Of a stretch of DNA of 64,000 nucleotides, positions 35,538 through 48,431 are shown piece by piece. The stretch lies in NCBI GenBank assembly GCA_963580275.1, contig OY756946.1, positions 34,817,380 through 34,881,379 of the forward strand, in the 5' to 3' direction. The position numbers were made by a program, and so were the translations under genes. How positions within the stretch are numbered: position 1 is the stretch's first letter; each line of letters starts with the position of its first letter. Origin of the DNA: Crataegus laevigata (taxonomy: Eukaryota > Streptophyta > Magnoliopsida > Rosales > Rosaceae). The notes under the pieces are model-generated. The model saw only the letters and a program-made list of their open reading frames with translations, had not been told where the DNA came from and searched no databases.

Positions 35538-38393
35538 TCACTGACTGTGTTTGGCCTTGGAAACAGTTTTGATCAAACCTTTGGTGATCTTCCAAAACCA
35601 AATGAGATTCATTGTAGCCAGCATTGGAGGCACCAGGAGCAAGCTGTAAAATCCCAGAGGAAAAATTGTCTTGACCTGAAAGAATGCCGAGATAATAAGT
35701 ACCGAATTTTTCGTAGGTTGGAACCTTAAGTTGTTCTGTTAACAAGGAAGACGAATGGGTATGCAGAACGAACTCACTTGATCGAAATGGATAAACATGT
35801 GGACGAAAAAGTAAATGAACAAAAGAATCCTTGCAACCTGAATGAATTGGTGGAAATAAACTGTTAGACATTACAAATTATGTTACTCGACGGAAATGAA
35901 GTAAATTAAGATAAACAGCAGTTCTACACCAGAGGCAATTGAAAGACGATAGCTCATGTAACGCACGAAGATTAAAAGGAACCAAACGTATTGAGTTAGT
36001 TAGACATTACCAGCCACCCGAGGAACAATGCTGCGCCATTGAAGACGTACAGGTTAGAGTTCTTCTTACCAGCAACATCCAAGTACCTGAGTATGCAATC
36101 ACATGAATCATCCAATAACGACAACCAAGAACAGGAGATTTTAAGGGACTACCAAATGTTACACTCACCATCTCATGTTTACGAAAGGAGTCGTGCTCTC
36201 AGAGAACAGAACCATTAGTATGTAAATCTGGCCTTTTCCACTTAAAAGGGCGAGAAAGATCGAGTACATAGATAGTGCATGATGCAAAACCTAAACAAGA
36301 TAAAACAGATGAACATCATCGTACCAGTTAATACAGAATTTGACTTGCATTCAAACTTGAATGATAAGAAAACCTCCCAAAATTATTAAACCACGATACT
36401 GATTCAACTGATGTGTTAAAATGCCACTTTTTTTTAACAAAACTTCACTGAGTTAATTTTAGAACCAAAATATATGGTTTAAGGTTTTAATAAAAATAGC
36501 CTAGAAGAGATTGTTATGTATATCAAACACGCGATATCCTTCATCTATGTACTCACATACTCCAGTCCACCTAAAGCAGGAAAATACCAAAAAATCATTC
36601 CCAAGTCCGACAGAAAATATCCGATGGAGATCTGCAATAAGTGCCATATAAAATTAGTTACAATAATAAGTGTCTGCACCCATAAAATTGTTAATTACAG
36701 AACATGAAACGTGAAGAATAGGAGCTCAAGTTTTTTTGTACAGATTGAAAACTACACTCAAATCAATCTTCCATTATCAGGTTCATCGTTGGTCTGATTG
36801 CATTGAGGTTTTATTTGGGTCAAACAACCCGGCAGATGTAATTGACATAAGATGTTAATGTTCAGTTGCCTAACCCATGTGCATGTAGGTGTGCACTTGA
36901 GCATTTGCAAAAACATGAGTATGCAGAGCAAAATGTTAAAAAATTCTGCATTAGTGAAAACAATTAAGTACAAGTTTTTTTGGTTTACAATTATTAGTTT
37001 AATTTAGCTCAAAGTAATCAATTCGGGCTGTAAAAGGATGTGAAGAAAACTTCACACAAGGATGGTACGGGTAGACACAGAGTCGCAGATGCAAAATGTA
37101 AAAGATAATTTAGCTCATTTGTTTGATGTGCTACATAACATGTTTGACAGTTAATGAAACCAACTGTATCAGAAGAGTAATTGACATGTTGCAGCACAGT
37201 CAAATTGATTCAAAATTCATAAGCAAAGAGACAGAGACATAAAAATTTCTGGGAGTAGATAGAAATTAAGCCATGAATGAATGCTTCTTTCTGCATTTGC
37301 TTACCCCCAATGTTCTATCTGAAAAGGTAGATCTTCTACTAACGATTGGCTCATCAGGATGATCCTCATGAAAAGTATCTGACAACACTAAAAGGTAAAA
37401 AGATGCAAATGCTACGGCAATAGCATGAACAGTTGAGAACCCCCTGTACAGGAAAGGAGGAAAAAAGAATCAATAGTAGTATTCTTGACGAAATTCAAGA
37501 GAATTCTTATCCCAAAAAGTAAAAATCAAAATCAAGAAACTCAATCTGTGACTTGCAGAAGATATTCACCGGTTGTTCCATTCAACTTTTTCTGCTTTGC
37601 TGAGTTTGTCATATCCCTCAACGCTGAGAAGGCTAATAAGGCGTGTTAATCTGTAAACCTTCAAGATTGAATTCTCATCAAATTCAAAACTACCAAAAAG
37701 AAAGATTATAACTTTTCATAGTTCAGAATATTCAATTTGAGAACACAGAATAGACCAAAAAAACTACAGCGTAACAAAAAGAACCTAGATTTGGAGCCAT
37801 CAACAAAGAACAACCGGTGTTAATCTATCCATTATTAGAACACTCAGATTCAGACTTCCTATCTAAAAGACTCATCCAAAACTTGTTTTTATTTTCATTC
37901 TCCATTCCAAATATTGAAACCACAAATGGCTACTCGGGTCTCTTTAAATGTATTCAAAGGTGCATATTTATGAATCCTGATTTCTTACATAATCCTTAAA
38001 TAAATGCAACCAAAGTTTAATTTAACAGCCAAACAACACTATCAACTTCGGGAAAAGTTAGTTGAATCATTCGATCAAAATCCAAATTTAGGAACTTGTT
38101 CAGAAAACTACTAGTGCAAATGGAGTTGAAGGGCAATAATAGAAAACTTGAACCCAAATATTAGTTTACTTTCGACCACGGAGAATATGGTTCAGCAACT
38201 CCATCAACTATCAAGCAAAGAGGTTCAAAGAAAAATTTCAGTCCCACAATAAACAACTAAATTAGAGATGGGAACTTACAATATTGCAGAGAAAGATTCC
38301 AAAGAGGACAGATGTCAGCAAGTGAAATTCTTTCTCGGGGGCAAGATAGCCAGATATGGATACTAAACCAAAGGGAAAAGAAAATCCCACCAT
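35538..38393 (-). CDS. TLC-domain membrane protein
   Basis: Eight coding exons: 38393-38280, 37658-37570, 37443-37305, 36631-36557, 36290-36169, 36086-36011, 35837-35778 and 35675-35538, total 813 nt and 270 residues. It belongs to the TRAM/LAG1/CLN8 homology (TLC) superfamily, multi-pass ER or Golgi membrane proteins, some acting on lipids; the role of this plant subgroup is not known to me. Signs are KVEWNNRGFSTVHA, ISIGYFLSDLGMI, the His-His pair in LEYVLHHALSMYSIF, and about seven hydrophobic segments, ending WFWKITKGLIKT...KAKHSQ. The start at 38393 is the first ATG giving a family-like N-terminus, but the frame stays open upstream. Exon 2 uses a weak acceptor (TTGAAG) to keep the conserved VYRLT. 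Confidence 0.8.
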
Positions 38394-38471
38394 ACTTCTT
38401 CCTTGTTGGATTAAACGCTCAGACTGTTCAAAAAATATATTCCAGATCAAACCCTGCTCCGCATACACAAT

Positions 38472-38934
38472 AAAAATGCAAGCAGACTCCTTTTCTTTGA
38501 TAACAAAGAAACCAATTTGACTCAAAAGATCTCAAATTTCAAAAGATAGAACAAAAAGAAAAGAACCCTTTTGAAAGCAACTTACATTAACTCCAATTCC
38601 AAGTTTATAAGCGCTTATGAACTCAGAAGAAAAAGAAGCAGCAGATTTTCCAGATAGAAATCGAGAGGAAAGACCAGCCAGTCAAACAAAGACCACTAAC
38701 AACAAAAATGCAAGACGGCTCCTATTTCTTCATAGCAAAGAAACCAATTTGACAAAAAACTTTCAACTTTCAAAAGATTGAACAAAACGAGAAGAACCCT
38801 TTTGAAAACAACTTACATTAACTCCAATTCCAAGTTAATAAGCGCTTTTTAGAACTCAGAAGCAGAAAAACGTTCTTCTGCTTTTTCCAGATAAAAATCA
38901 AGAGGAAGGACCAGCCAATCAAACAAGGACCACA
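38472..38934. repeat. Tandem duplication, 231 bp x 2
   Basis: 38472-38702 and 38703-38934 are diverged direct copies (both AAAAATGCAAG...CCTTTTCT/TATTTCT through AGGACCAC or AAGACCAC). They lie upstream of the TLC coding start, in the 5' UTR, a leader intron or the promoter, so the gene's upstream region has doubled in length here. Confidence 0.85.
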
Positions 38935-39052
38935 AAAACAAAATATATATGTAAAAGAACCATATAATATTCATCGAGTTAAGGATTAAAGGATACCAGA
39001 GATTGGCTGAAGAGTCTTGACTGCGGGCGGGGAAGGGCAAAGAGATGAGCAA

Positions 39053-41189
39053 ATGGATATTTTATTTTGGAATTTTCTGCAATATTTTCTAGTTGGGAAC
39101 ATTCCAAATTATTTATCACATTTTTCTTATTAATTTTTGTCAGTTGATCTTCTTTAATTCTGATAGCTAAAATTTAAAAGAGTGAAATGTAAAATATGGT
39201 GTGGATTTCTAATTTTGTGTAGCTTCGTCACCTGTGGTGGGGTTTGATTCTTAAAGCATAAAAATATATTTTTTTTTTTAAAAATTTGGTTGTCCATGTC
39301 CAAAGCAGCGAGCGAGATAACGCGTTTTGAGTCTTTTGACGTTGATGGATTGGAAATTTGTAATGCAGGGTTTATTTATTGACATAATTGTCTTCGGTAC
39401 TAGAACAGTATTCTTCTTTGTTTCCTGTATGTTATTTGCATGTTTCTTTAATTCATTCGATCTGACTAAAATTAAAATAGAATATGAGGATATCACATCT
39501 TTTCATAATGTTAGGTTTGGATCGGTTTCAAAATGAATAACGAAGTTTTAATTTTACACGTCGGTATTTTGATGTTCGATCAGTTTACGTCTTTTGTTAG
39601 ATTGATTGTCTTGTTAACCATTACGTTAGTTGTTGACACAATTGTTAGAAAGCCACCACACACACTATTCAAAATATAACACAAGGAGGCTATTTTGGAA
39701 GTGAGCCTTCACGTCGCCATGTCATCAATTTGTCTTACATTACAATCTGGTGATTTTGACATTTGACCAATCATTAACGGGTGACGTAACTGTTAAAAAC
39801 TGCCATTCAAACCTACTAATTTGTTTTTTTGCTATTTTCAAAGGCATTTCATTTGTTTTACCTTAAATGCTAACATATTTAAGTATTATTTTATTATTTT
39901 TAAAACAATAACAACCTAAGTTTTATTATTTTTGTTTAAAAAAATAAATAAATGAAGAAATAAATTTTGACATATTGGGTGAAAGGAAAATATTAATAAT
40001 ATGTCAAATTGTCAAGTCAGCTATTAAATTGAAATTTAATATTTTGAATTTGATGTCTTATTTGGAAATACTCTAGTCATTCAAAGTACAACATATGAGA
40101 CTATTCTGGAAAGTGAGCCCCACGTCGCCATGTAATATTTCATGTGAAAAATGATTATAGAATTTCTTTTATCACGTTGTCATGTCATATTTAATGTGAA
40201 AAATGATTATTAAGTTGTTACTCAAAAACATATTTAAGTTTTTCAATTTGAAATAAGAAAGTCTAAGGATGATTGCTCTCCAACACATACTTTTGCTATC
40301 AGCAATTAATGCAGACGAGTTTAATTATGCATTAACAATTAGCAATCACTAGTACTTGCGTGGACAGCTGCAACTAGCAACCTTCGTTTACAAAGTAAAA
40401 TTCATTTTCGGTAATTTCATGAGAAAACTTAATTCTTTTAAGTCATTTACATGCTCAACATTTTACATGTGTAAATGTTACTCCAAACCTACTCACCGAC
40501 TAGTCACGTGAATAGATTCACATGTAAAGGTCATGGATCACGTGATTAAAGGAACATAAGGTTTCCCTTCACGTGAAAAAATTAAAGTAAAAACTAAAAT
40601 TTGAAGTTTTTTAAATGATTGAAAACTTTTTTTTTTTTGTTTGTAAAAATACTTTGAGTTCAAGATTCACTTGCATTTTTACTAAAAATTAGTTTCAAAA
40701 GCACTCGTAAAAATAAAAATAAAAATCAATCATTTTAAACGCAACACTAGCTTGATTGATTTGCATGCTTAAACACCAAGCCATACAGAAATTTTTAATT
40801 GTAACGAGAACACGGATATTACATCGCGTGTTTTTATGCAAGTGGTGAACAATTTTAATTTTTAAGTTATTAACATTTTAACACACATAATTCACCATTT
40901 ATGGTTTCAACATAAACGTGTGCAACGTAAAATACAAGGTACTCAAGCGCTACCATCACCGGAGAAAGCAAGATGATTAAAGCAAAACATAACATTGATT
41001 ATTGTTAAGTACTTGATAGTCCCACAAGGTTTGTAATTAGACAGTAATTGGAAGTACAGAAACAAACAACAACCGAAGGTGCACAAACGAACACACGATA
41101 TATACAAGCACTCGAGCGAGGGTTATTACTGTTTGCCATTCCGGCATGTCAACTAAAGCAGCGTCTCACTTCTTCGTCATCATCATTAT
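39053..41189. other. Intergenic between TLC and CBSX3-type genes
   Basis: AT-rich. A related motif, GTGAGCC(T/C)(T/C)CACGTCGCCATGT, occurs at about 39701-39722 and 40111-40131, and ATTTAATGTGAAAAATGATTAT-type words recur near 40140-40210, pointing to duplicated or transposon-derived DNA. No gene was recognised. Confidence 0.45.
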
Positions 41190-42754
41190 CTAGTAACCAC
41201 CTTGAATAAAAGCATTCAAGCGGTTCAGCTCCTCCCGGTGCTCACTCACCACGGCACGAACCACGTCCCCAATGGACACCATTCCAACCATTTTCCCGTT
41301 GTCCATTACTGGAATGTGCCTGATTCGGTTATCTACGCATAATGCACACAAATTTCAAGTTTAAAACAGCTTCCTTGCATGGAAGGAAAATATAACGTAA
41401 AGGAACATTAAGTTAGAAACTTCTGTAACAAGAAGCAGAAGATAAAACCTGTCATGAGTTGCATTGCCCGCAAAACTTTGGTGTCAGGGGTGACAGTGAT
41501 AAGCTTGTTCTGCAGGCATCGCGTTTTTACATTTTCGATCAGATGTTAAAACATTCATAAAACTTCAACAAATGTAAAGGGATGTAAATCCTAGTAAGAG
41601 TACAAAGTTTCCTGTAAAAGGAGTACGAATTAGATATAACAAGTTATACCTCCTCAGTCATGATATCCCCAACTTTTGTTGACTTGGATGATCTTCCCTG
41701 AACTATGATCTTCCTGAGATAATCTGAAAATTATCCACCAAACAGATATACAATTAATTATGGAGAACCCAAATGTACCTTCCGATCATTGTTAGTGCAA
41801 CGCATATCATGTAATCAAAATTATAGACAGTGATTATCCCTTCAAACTTTCCCAAATGTTTGGCCAACTATTTATGCTCGCCAAATTTAGCTTTGTATTT
41901 TAGCTTATTGTTCAGCAACAAGTGCATGTATGAGCTCATTCATTCTGCCCGGCGCTTTTCTTCAACCTTTTTACTTACGAATTTGTTCCTACTTTCAAGA
42001 GTAAAGCTCGATACCAATTGTAGAATAGATTAATAATGAATTTCTATTGGTGTTATCCTTGCTCAGTGTGATCTAAACCATTGTTTCCAAAAATAATTCT
42101 CAGAAAAACGAAATCGAATCTAAACAAGCTTCCCTAGGGAGCTGCTGAAACATTTGAAATTGAAATGCATAAACTTCTCACTGCTGGCATGTTCCCCTAA
42201 CAAATTTCAGACTAGAATAATCCAGCTCCCAATACAAAGACCATTCACATCATGATCTCAAACAAGTGCGGCACGGTATATATCAGTATATTACATAAAC
42301 CTACCTCTCTCTGTTATGATTCCTGCGGGAGATTTTTGCTCTCCGGATTTCACAACAACTAAGGCTCCAACATTGTTCTGGGTCATCTGCAAGGGAATTT
42401 TTAATTTTTTATGACTTAAATCCTTCATGCCAAAGATTGTAAAATCATTGCACGAACACGAACTTTCATATAAGGTTCAAATATGCTTACCGACTTAACA
42501 GCATCATAAACAGAGTCATCGGTTGTGCACCAGAGCCAGGAACCATCAGCACCTTTACCTTTTACATTCAAGACATCTGCAATTCTGGTGCTTTCAAAAC
42601 CATGCTCTTCTATGCGGGAACTGGCAGGCGTAGCAGACTCAAAACGTGAAAACACAACAGGCTGGAGCAGGGGATTCACAAGACGGATGTGTCTCAAAAC
42701 TCCATTTTTCACAACGCTTCCGTGTGATGTAAAAGTTTTGAGTACTCCTTGCAT
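41190..42754 (-). CDS. CBSX3: CBS-domain protein, CBSX3-type, probably mitochondrial
   Basis: Five exons: 42754-42491, 42386-42305, 41723-41650, 41509-41449 and 41332-41190, total 624 nt and 207 residues. Two CBS motifs form one adenosyl-binding module. The first runs about 55-125 (DDSVYDAVKSMTQNNVGALV, GIITERDYLRKII). The second runs about 130-195 (ITVTPDTKVLRAMQLMTDNR, GMVSIGDVVRAV). The C-terminus HREELNRLNAFIQGGY is typical of plant CBSX3. The N-terminus is Arg/Ser-rich and non-acidic, fitting a mitochondrial presequence. CBSX3 proteins regulate mitochondrial thioredoxin in Arabidopsis (family knowledge). A short inverted repeat sits just 5' of the ATG. Confidence 0.92.
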
Positions 42755-43409
42755 TTTACCTGTCTGAAGAGACAGGTTACATTCATAAACAACATAACAT
42801 TAATTTGCCTCAACGGATGAATGATTTTCGTCATAAAGAAGTACTCTATTTAATTAGTATCAATCAGCATAGTATTTGGTTCGTTTTATATTCGTCTATT
42901 GGCCTTACTTTCTCAGCTTTGCATCGTAATACATAAAACACTTAAGATCTCATACTCCCATGATAAAGCTAAAACTTCATGACAAAATATTCAAGGAAAA
43001 TTATAATAACATACGGTAGTTTCTTGGAAGCCAAACACACCACAAATGGAACTGCGTCCTGCAACATATACCAAAATAAGCACTTTTCAAATTACTTATT
43101 TATTAAGCACTTTAGAATTTCAAGGGCGTAGTAGTCAATCAAAAGTCTAGAGTTTGATGAATTTGGTTAGAAGTAAGCTTTACTTTTAAAAACAGATTTA
43201 TAACACTCCCATAAGAACTCAATTCAATCAAGACTTTCTTTTTTCAATAGAAAGACTTGACAAAGTCAAAATCTTCACAAAGTGCTTTTGACAAACTGAT
43301 AAAAGAGAGATCCAAAAATTTCCATCTCCAAATTAATAAATGAATAAATCCCATGATCGAAGTTTCCCCTAATAAATACCAGCTTGCAGTACAAAGTACC
43401 CAAGAGTTC

Positions 43410-43423
43410 ATATACATATACAT

Positions 43424-43452
<29 letters not shown>
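43410..43452. repeat. TA/TACA microsatellite
   Basis: ATACAT repeats run into a perfect (TA)n, about 650 bp upstream of the CBSX3-type ATG. A likely length-variable marker. Confidence 0.9.
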
Positions 43453-43454
<2 letters not shown>

Positions 43455-44027
43455 GTGTATGTATATATGAAATACACACTTGATTCGATCAGATGAAGTC
43501 GCTCACTTCAGAACCCAAAATTTAATTTCCTTCAAAAAAATATGAAAAATGAAAATACACTTGAAATATTTTGATCTATCACAGTGAAGTTTCAATCTTT
43601 ACTGAATGAAAAGAACTACAGAAATGATCAATCAATGATTTAATTCAGCCATGGAAGTTACAGATAAGATTTGGTAAGCTAGCAAAAGCTTGAAGAAGAA
43701 GAAGAAGAAGGTGGAGTTAGAGAGAAAATTACCACAGAGGAGAATGAGAGAGAGAGAAGGGCAGCTGCAAATTTTCTTCTGGCTTTCAGATAGAGATGGG
43801 GACCCTTCTCAAGACCTAGTTTTTTGGCTTCTTATGCCACCTGAAGCTGCTCAGGCATTGGGCACTGGGCAGTGGGTACTTTAACGGCGTTTGTAATGGA
43901 TAAATTAAACCGTTAGATTACGTGGATCCGTCTGACGCGCGTTTGAAAAGGTACGAACATGAAATCATCTAACGGTGGTTCTTTTTTCGGACGAAACGAA
44001 ACTAACGGTTGCTGTCCTTTTCAAAAT

Positions 44028-44231
44028 GGAGGCAGATTGTCTGCCCCTTTCATGCCCTTTTATTTGTGTGATCACGGTTAAGCCACGTCAATATTTTATA
44101 TTTTTATTATTTTTTGTCTTATTATTCATATTTAAAAATTAATATAAAATGTTGACGTGACTTAACCGTGACCGCATAAAATAGGAGGGCATGGAAGGCA
44201 AAACAACTAGGAGGGCAGACAATCTGCCTCC
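44028..44231. mobile_element. Palindromic MITE, copy 2, with perfect 19-bp TIR
   Basis: It starts GGAGGCAGATTGTCTGCCC and ends with its exact reverse complement. Inside lies the ATCACGGTTAAGCCACGTCAA arm and its inverted partner TTGACGTGACTTAACCGTGA, with an AT-rich loop. It is the best-preserved of the three copies in the window. CAAAAT-like words flank it, but no clean target duplication was seen. Confidence 0.85.
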
Positions 44232-44479
44232 TTGCAAAATTCTTTTTTTACTTTTTTTTAAACGATCTCATCTAAAGTAAATGAGAGATGAGTTTAGCCT
44301 CACAACCGTAAGAATGTGATTCTTCTTTGCAGAAAAGTTGAACCTAAGACTTTTTGTTTACAAGTGAAGAGCAATATCACGAAATTATAGTACTAAATAA
44401 CTTTTTACACTTATTTGTTTTTTTTTAACCAAAAGATAGTTCTCACTTTACTAAGGTCGTGAAATTCGCACTTTAATAC

Positions 44480-45446
44480 TCTTTTTTGTATCATTTTCAT
44501 ACATAAGTTATTTTTTAGTCACAAATTCATACTTTTATTAGTCTTTCAGTTAAGTACAACTACAACGGATGATGTGGCACTATGGGCTTCACGTGGACAT
44601 ATGAAACATTCTTACTTTACTACCTTGAAGTATCATGAAATCCACACTTTGCTATCTTGAGTTGTTTCATCTCACTTTCACTCTTAAAGTTACATTTTCT
44701 CACATGTTTATACTTTTGTTGGCCCTTCAGTCAAGTGCAAGTGCGTTGTTAACTAATGACGTGGCATGTCACTAGCCCATCAAAATTTACAAACGTGACA
44801 AATTAAATAATATTAAAAATCAATTCGTTAATGACAAAATTAAAACAAATAATAATGCTCTCCCTTTCCTCTTCAACTCTGCAATGCTCACGAGCCGTTG
44901 GCTGCCTCACCTCTATCTGCAAATGCATAAACCACCATTCTCACCGCTAACAAGCCTCCTCTCTATTTTGCCTCTTCAACATCGTCAATGGAAAAATAAT
45001 ATATATTATCCAAATTGGATTCTAATGGTCGACTGTTTGAATTGAAGAATCATATCGATTTTATTTGTCGACCACGATTCAGTTCTGTTAGATTTTCGAT
45101 TCCAACTCAATTCGATTGATTCAATTCAATTTCTTGACCAATAATTACTACAAGTTGAAGGAATCAATTTTTATTCTCGCCGACGACGAGTCGACAACCA
45201 TGAAACCTAATCTGGTGTGGGGATGTGAAGATAGATAGAGATGGAGGTTGATTTTTGGGACTTTGCTTTTGGAGGTGGGATATTAACATTTTTTTTTTAA
45301 TTCGGAAAGAAAAAAAAAACTAAATTGTTTCATATGTCCTCGTGGGACCCACAATGCCATGCCATCAGTTAACAAACACTTGATGAAAAGACTAACAGAA
45401 GTATGAGTTTGCAAAAAAAAAATAACTTTACGTATAAAAGTATGGA
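44480..45446. mobile_element. Long-TIR non-autonomous DNA transposon, copy 1
   Basis: Roughly 1 kb. The first 130 bp (TCATTTTCATACATAAG... to GGACATATGAAACA) reappear inverted at the right end (TGTTTCATATGTCC... to CTTTACGTATAAAAG). An extra diverged copy of the left motif sits inside (about 44630-44760). It is non-coding. It is strongly similar to 49300-50237 in the same orientation. Long inverted ends suggest a Mutator-like or foldback element, which is inference. Confidence 0.75.
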
Positions 45447-45451
45447 AAATG

Positions 45452-47248
45452 TGTTGGAGATATGCTTTGAAAGTCAATCTTTAGAAGAAACCTTTCAGGA
45501 CAATGTCTGTATGTATAGATAACTCTAATACAACAAAAGGCAAAGTCACTCATTAGGACTATCTCAATAAACGATATACGTCCAAAACAGTGAATTCATG
45601 GACAATGGATCGATGGAAGAAGTAATCTAATGATGTTAGACTGCAGATACCTTCTTCACATAACCATAATGTCCAAAAAGTTCCTAGTCATAGGATCGTC
45701 AAAGGGATACTAACAATACATAGACCAATACATGCTATGGGAAGGATGGAAAGTCTCATACCATTTGTGTAGTGATACTAAGGCAAGTATGTAGGTGCTC
45801 ATTAAGGGAATAAGTTCACTAAATACAATCAAACGAGAGTACTTGCATGGAGGTCTACTCACATGTCAAGCAAGTAACTCTACTGGTTGGAATAATGTAA
45901 GTAATCCTTTGACCTAAGACATCATAGTTGTCTTGGGGATACGTTGCTGATCATTTGATAATGAGATGTGACCACATCTCATCTTGGATGTGTTCTATGC
46001 ATTGTTTGGGGTCAGTGATTTATTTTCAGAGGCATGTGAATGATCAACAAGGGATCTCTAATCCTCGTTACGAGAGGAAGAATACTCTAAGATATGATTC
46101 AGGAATCTTCGGCCGAAGTATCGAGTGTAACAATGGAAGACGTTCCTATACGACTCAATTGAATCATATAATTAAGTATAATCACATTAGGGGTTTGACA
46201 TTAAGTATCCATACTCTAGTAATGTGATTGTGAGTATTGTATTAGAGAATGATCGAATTACATTGTAATTACAATTGAATAGGTTCTCCGACCAAATTTT
46301 ACATTAACTTGGGTAGCCATGATATATGGTTAGATGTCACTCATGGCTTGTGTGTTCTTCTAGATGATTAAATAAATATTTATCAAAGAAGAATGAGAAT
46401 TAAAAGTAAGTTTTAATTCACTAAGTGATTGGATAAATACTAATCAATTGGATTGGTTCTAATCACCTCACTACCTTTCTAATTAGAACATAAAACGATT
46501 GTACACCGATACACTCTTGTGGTGAGACAACTAAAAGATGATGGAATTAATTAATTGGATTAATTAAGTTCTGTGATTAATTAAAAAGTCTAAAGAAATC
46601 ATAGAAGTGATGAAAGATTGTTTCGGGTTTAAAGAAAAGTTCGGGTTCATTCAGGCACATTGGGTCCTTTTATTCAATCATAGGATGACTTGAAATGATA
46701 AAAACCCAAAGTCCAAACCTACACTAAGGAGCCGGCCTTTTTGTGTGAACTTTTCAACAAGAGAAAAACTAGTCTCTCTCTCTACACACATACATAGTCG
46801 GCCACCAAAGGATGATATAGCTAATCATTTTTTCTCCTTTTGGTTATTCCAACATCCATCTCACTACACTAGTTGGTGTGGATCTTTAGAGGTCTTTTAC
46901 TTTGTAGACTAAAGGAGAATCAAAGGAGTTCCAAATCTATCAAGGTGGAGGAAACAAGGAGAGAGGCTAGTCTCAATGAGTTCCAAGAACAAAGAGCTTA
47001 GAGGTGGTCCATCCTTGGTCTAAAGTCTAGATCAAGAGGTATAAAACTCAACCTTCACTTTGTTCTTCAATATTTAGTTTGATGCATCGTATATAGACCT
47101 ATGCTTCTTGAAGGGGATTTGCATGACTATAGCTTCGATAATATGTGATAATATGTTTCCGTTACTTATATATATATATATATATTTAGAATTGTATATG
47201 CATGCTAGTCACTAGAAATCCCAAATAAATCTTATTATTTCCCTGAAG
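45452..47248 (+). repeat. Long 5' LTR of a truncated Copia-like element
   Basis: It begins TGTTGGAGATATG, a common start in plant Copia LTRs, and runs to a primer-binding site at 47249. CT-rich tracts and the CGGCCACCAAAGGATGA segment near 46800 resemble the transcribed leader part of large Copia LTRs. No matching 3' LTR is present in the window. The 45928-46227 frame inside is not gene-like. Confidence 0.6.
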
Positions 47249-47262
47249 TGGTATCAAGAGCC
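47249..47262 (+). other. Primer-binding site of the truncated Copia-like element
   Basis: TGGTATCAAGAGCC matches the initiator-Met tRNA site with one inserted A. It defines the right edge of the 45452 LTR. Confidence 0.75.
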
Positions 47263-47541
47263 AAATGTTTATATTTGATGTATCATTTTGGATTTTATGC
47301 ATATGGATTTTGATTTTATGTTTGACATATTATTTATTCATTCTAGATATGTTTATCTTTTGTTTTTCAAGTGTTGAAAAAATGTGTTTCAAGAGTTAAA
47401 AAAAAAAGATATGTATGCAAAAAGTGTTTTGGATGCATGAATGAAGAGTGAGTTTGGAACAAAATTTGGGGCTTTTATTCCATAGGGGAGGGCACGATTT
47501 TGGGGAGATTTTTTGGCTTGTGTTTGTGTTTTATTTTGAGT

Positions 47542-47570
<29 letters not shown>
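47542..47570. repeat. (CA)n microsatellite
   Basis: Fourteen or so uninterrupted CA units in the leader region of the truncated Copia-like element. Confidence 0.95.
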
Positions 47571-47572
<2 letters not shown>

Positions 47573-48431
47573 TTAAGCTACAAAGCCAAGTCCTTGTCAC
47601 TTTTGTTTTTTGTTTGAAAAAACCACAAAGAAAGTGCAAATCTTGAAATTGTTTTCATGGTTTTGTTCTTAGTGTTCATATCTATGTTCTTGTGTTTATA
47701 CTTTGATTTTGAATTTGGGTATTAAACTTTCTATCAAGAATTTTCCCTAGATTTACTCCATCATAGACAACAAGACTAGGAGGCCATACCTTAACCATAC
47801 ATTTAAAGTCAACAAGTACAAAATGTGACAAGAAAAAGTATGGGCTCTTGCTTTTTTTTGAAATTAAGGGAAAAAGTTTGACTTTCTCCCTCTCCCCATC
47901 ACCATAATTGGCCTACCTTAATGATGAGTCCTTTATGGGCTTTTTGAAATTTTAAAAGTTGATTATACTTTCTAGTATTTACGGTTTGACCCTTAACTTT
48001 TTATATTTGCATTTCGACTGCACCTCTCTAGAGGACAAAATATTTTGATTTTAATTTTGTTTGTAGTTTAAACTCATCATACAATTATGCCCATATGTAC
48101 TAAATCTAATTGATTATGTTGCATTCTAATAAAATTATTTAATGTGATTAAGTAGTTAGAAAAATAGTTGACTATGGACTTGTGCCTTAAACGATAATTG
48201 AGTTACGAGTTAGGCTGCTAAATTCAAATTGTTTGAACCTTGAAAATGTGTTTTAATTATCAATTCAATTGGACCACAACAAGTTAGACGTTAATCTTTC
48301 TTCCCCTCTTAGTATATGTAATTTGCAAGAATTTGTACAAATCGGCTTGTAATTCTTATTACTTCTTTATCTCTTTCAATTTGTTGATTCCCTCTAGTAC
48401 TAGGTTAGAGTTTCTTTAACTATTGGTAAGG

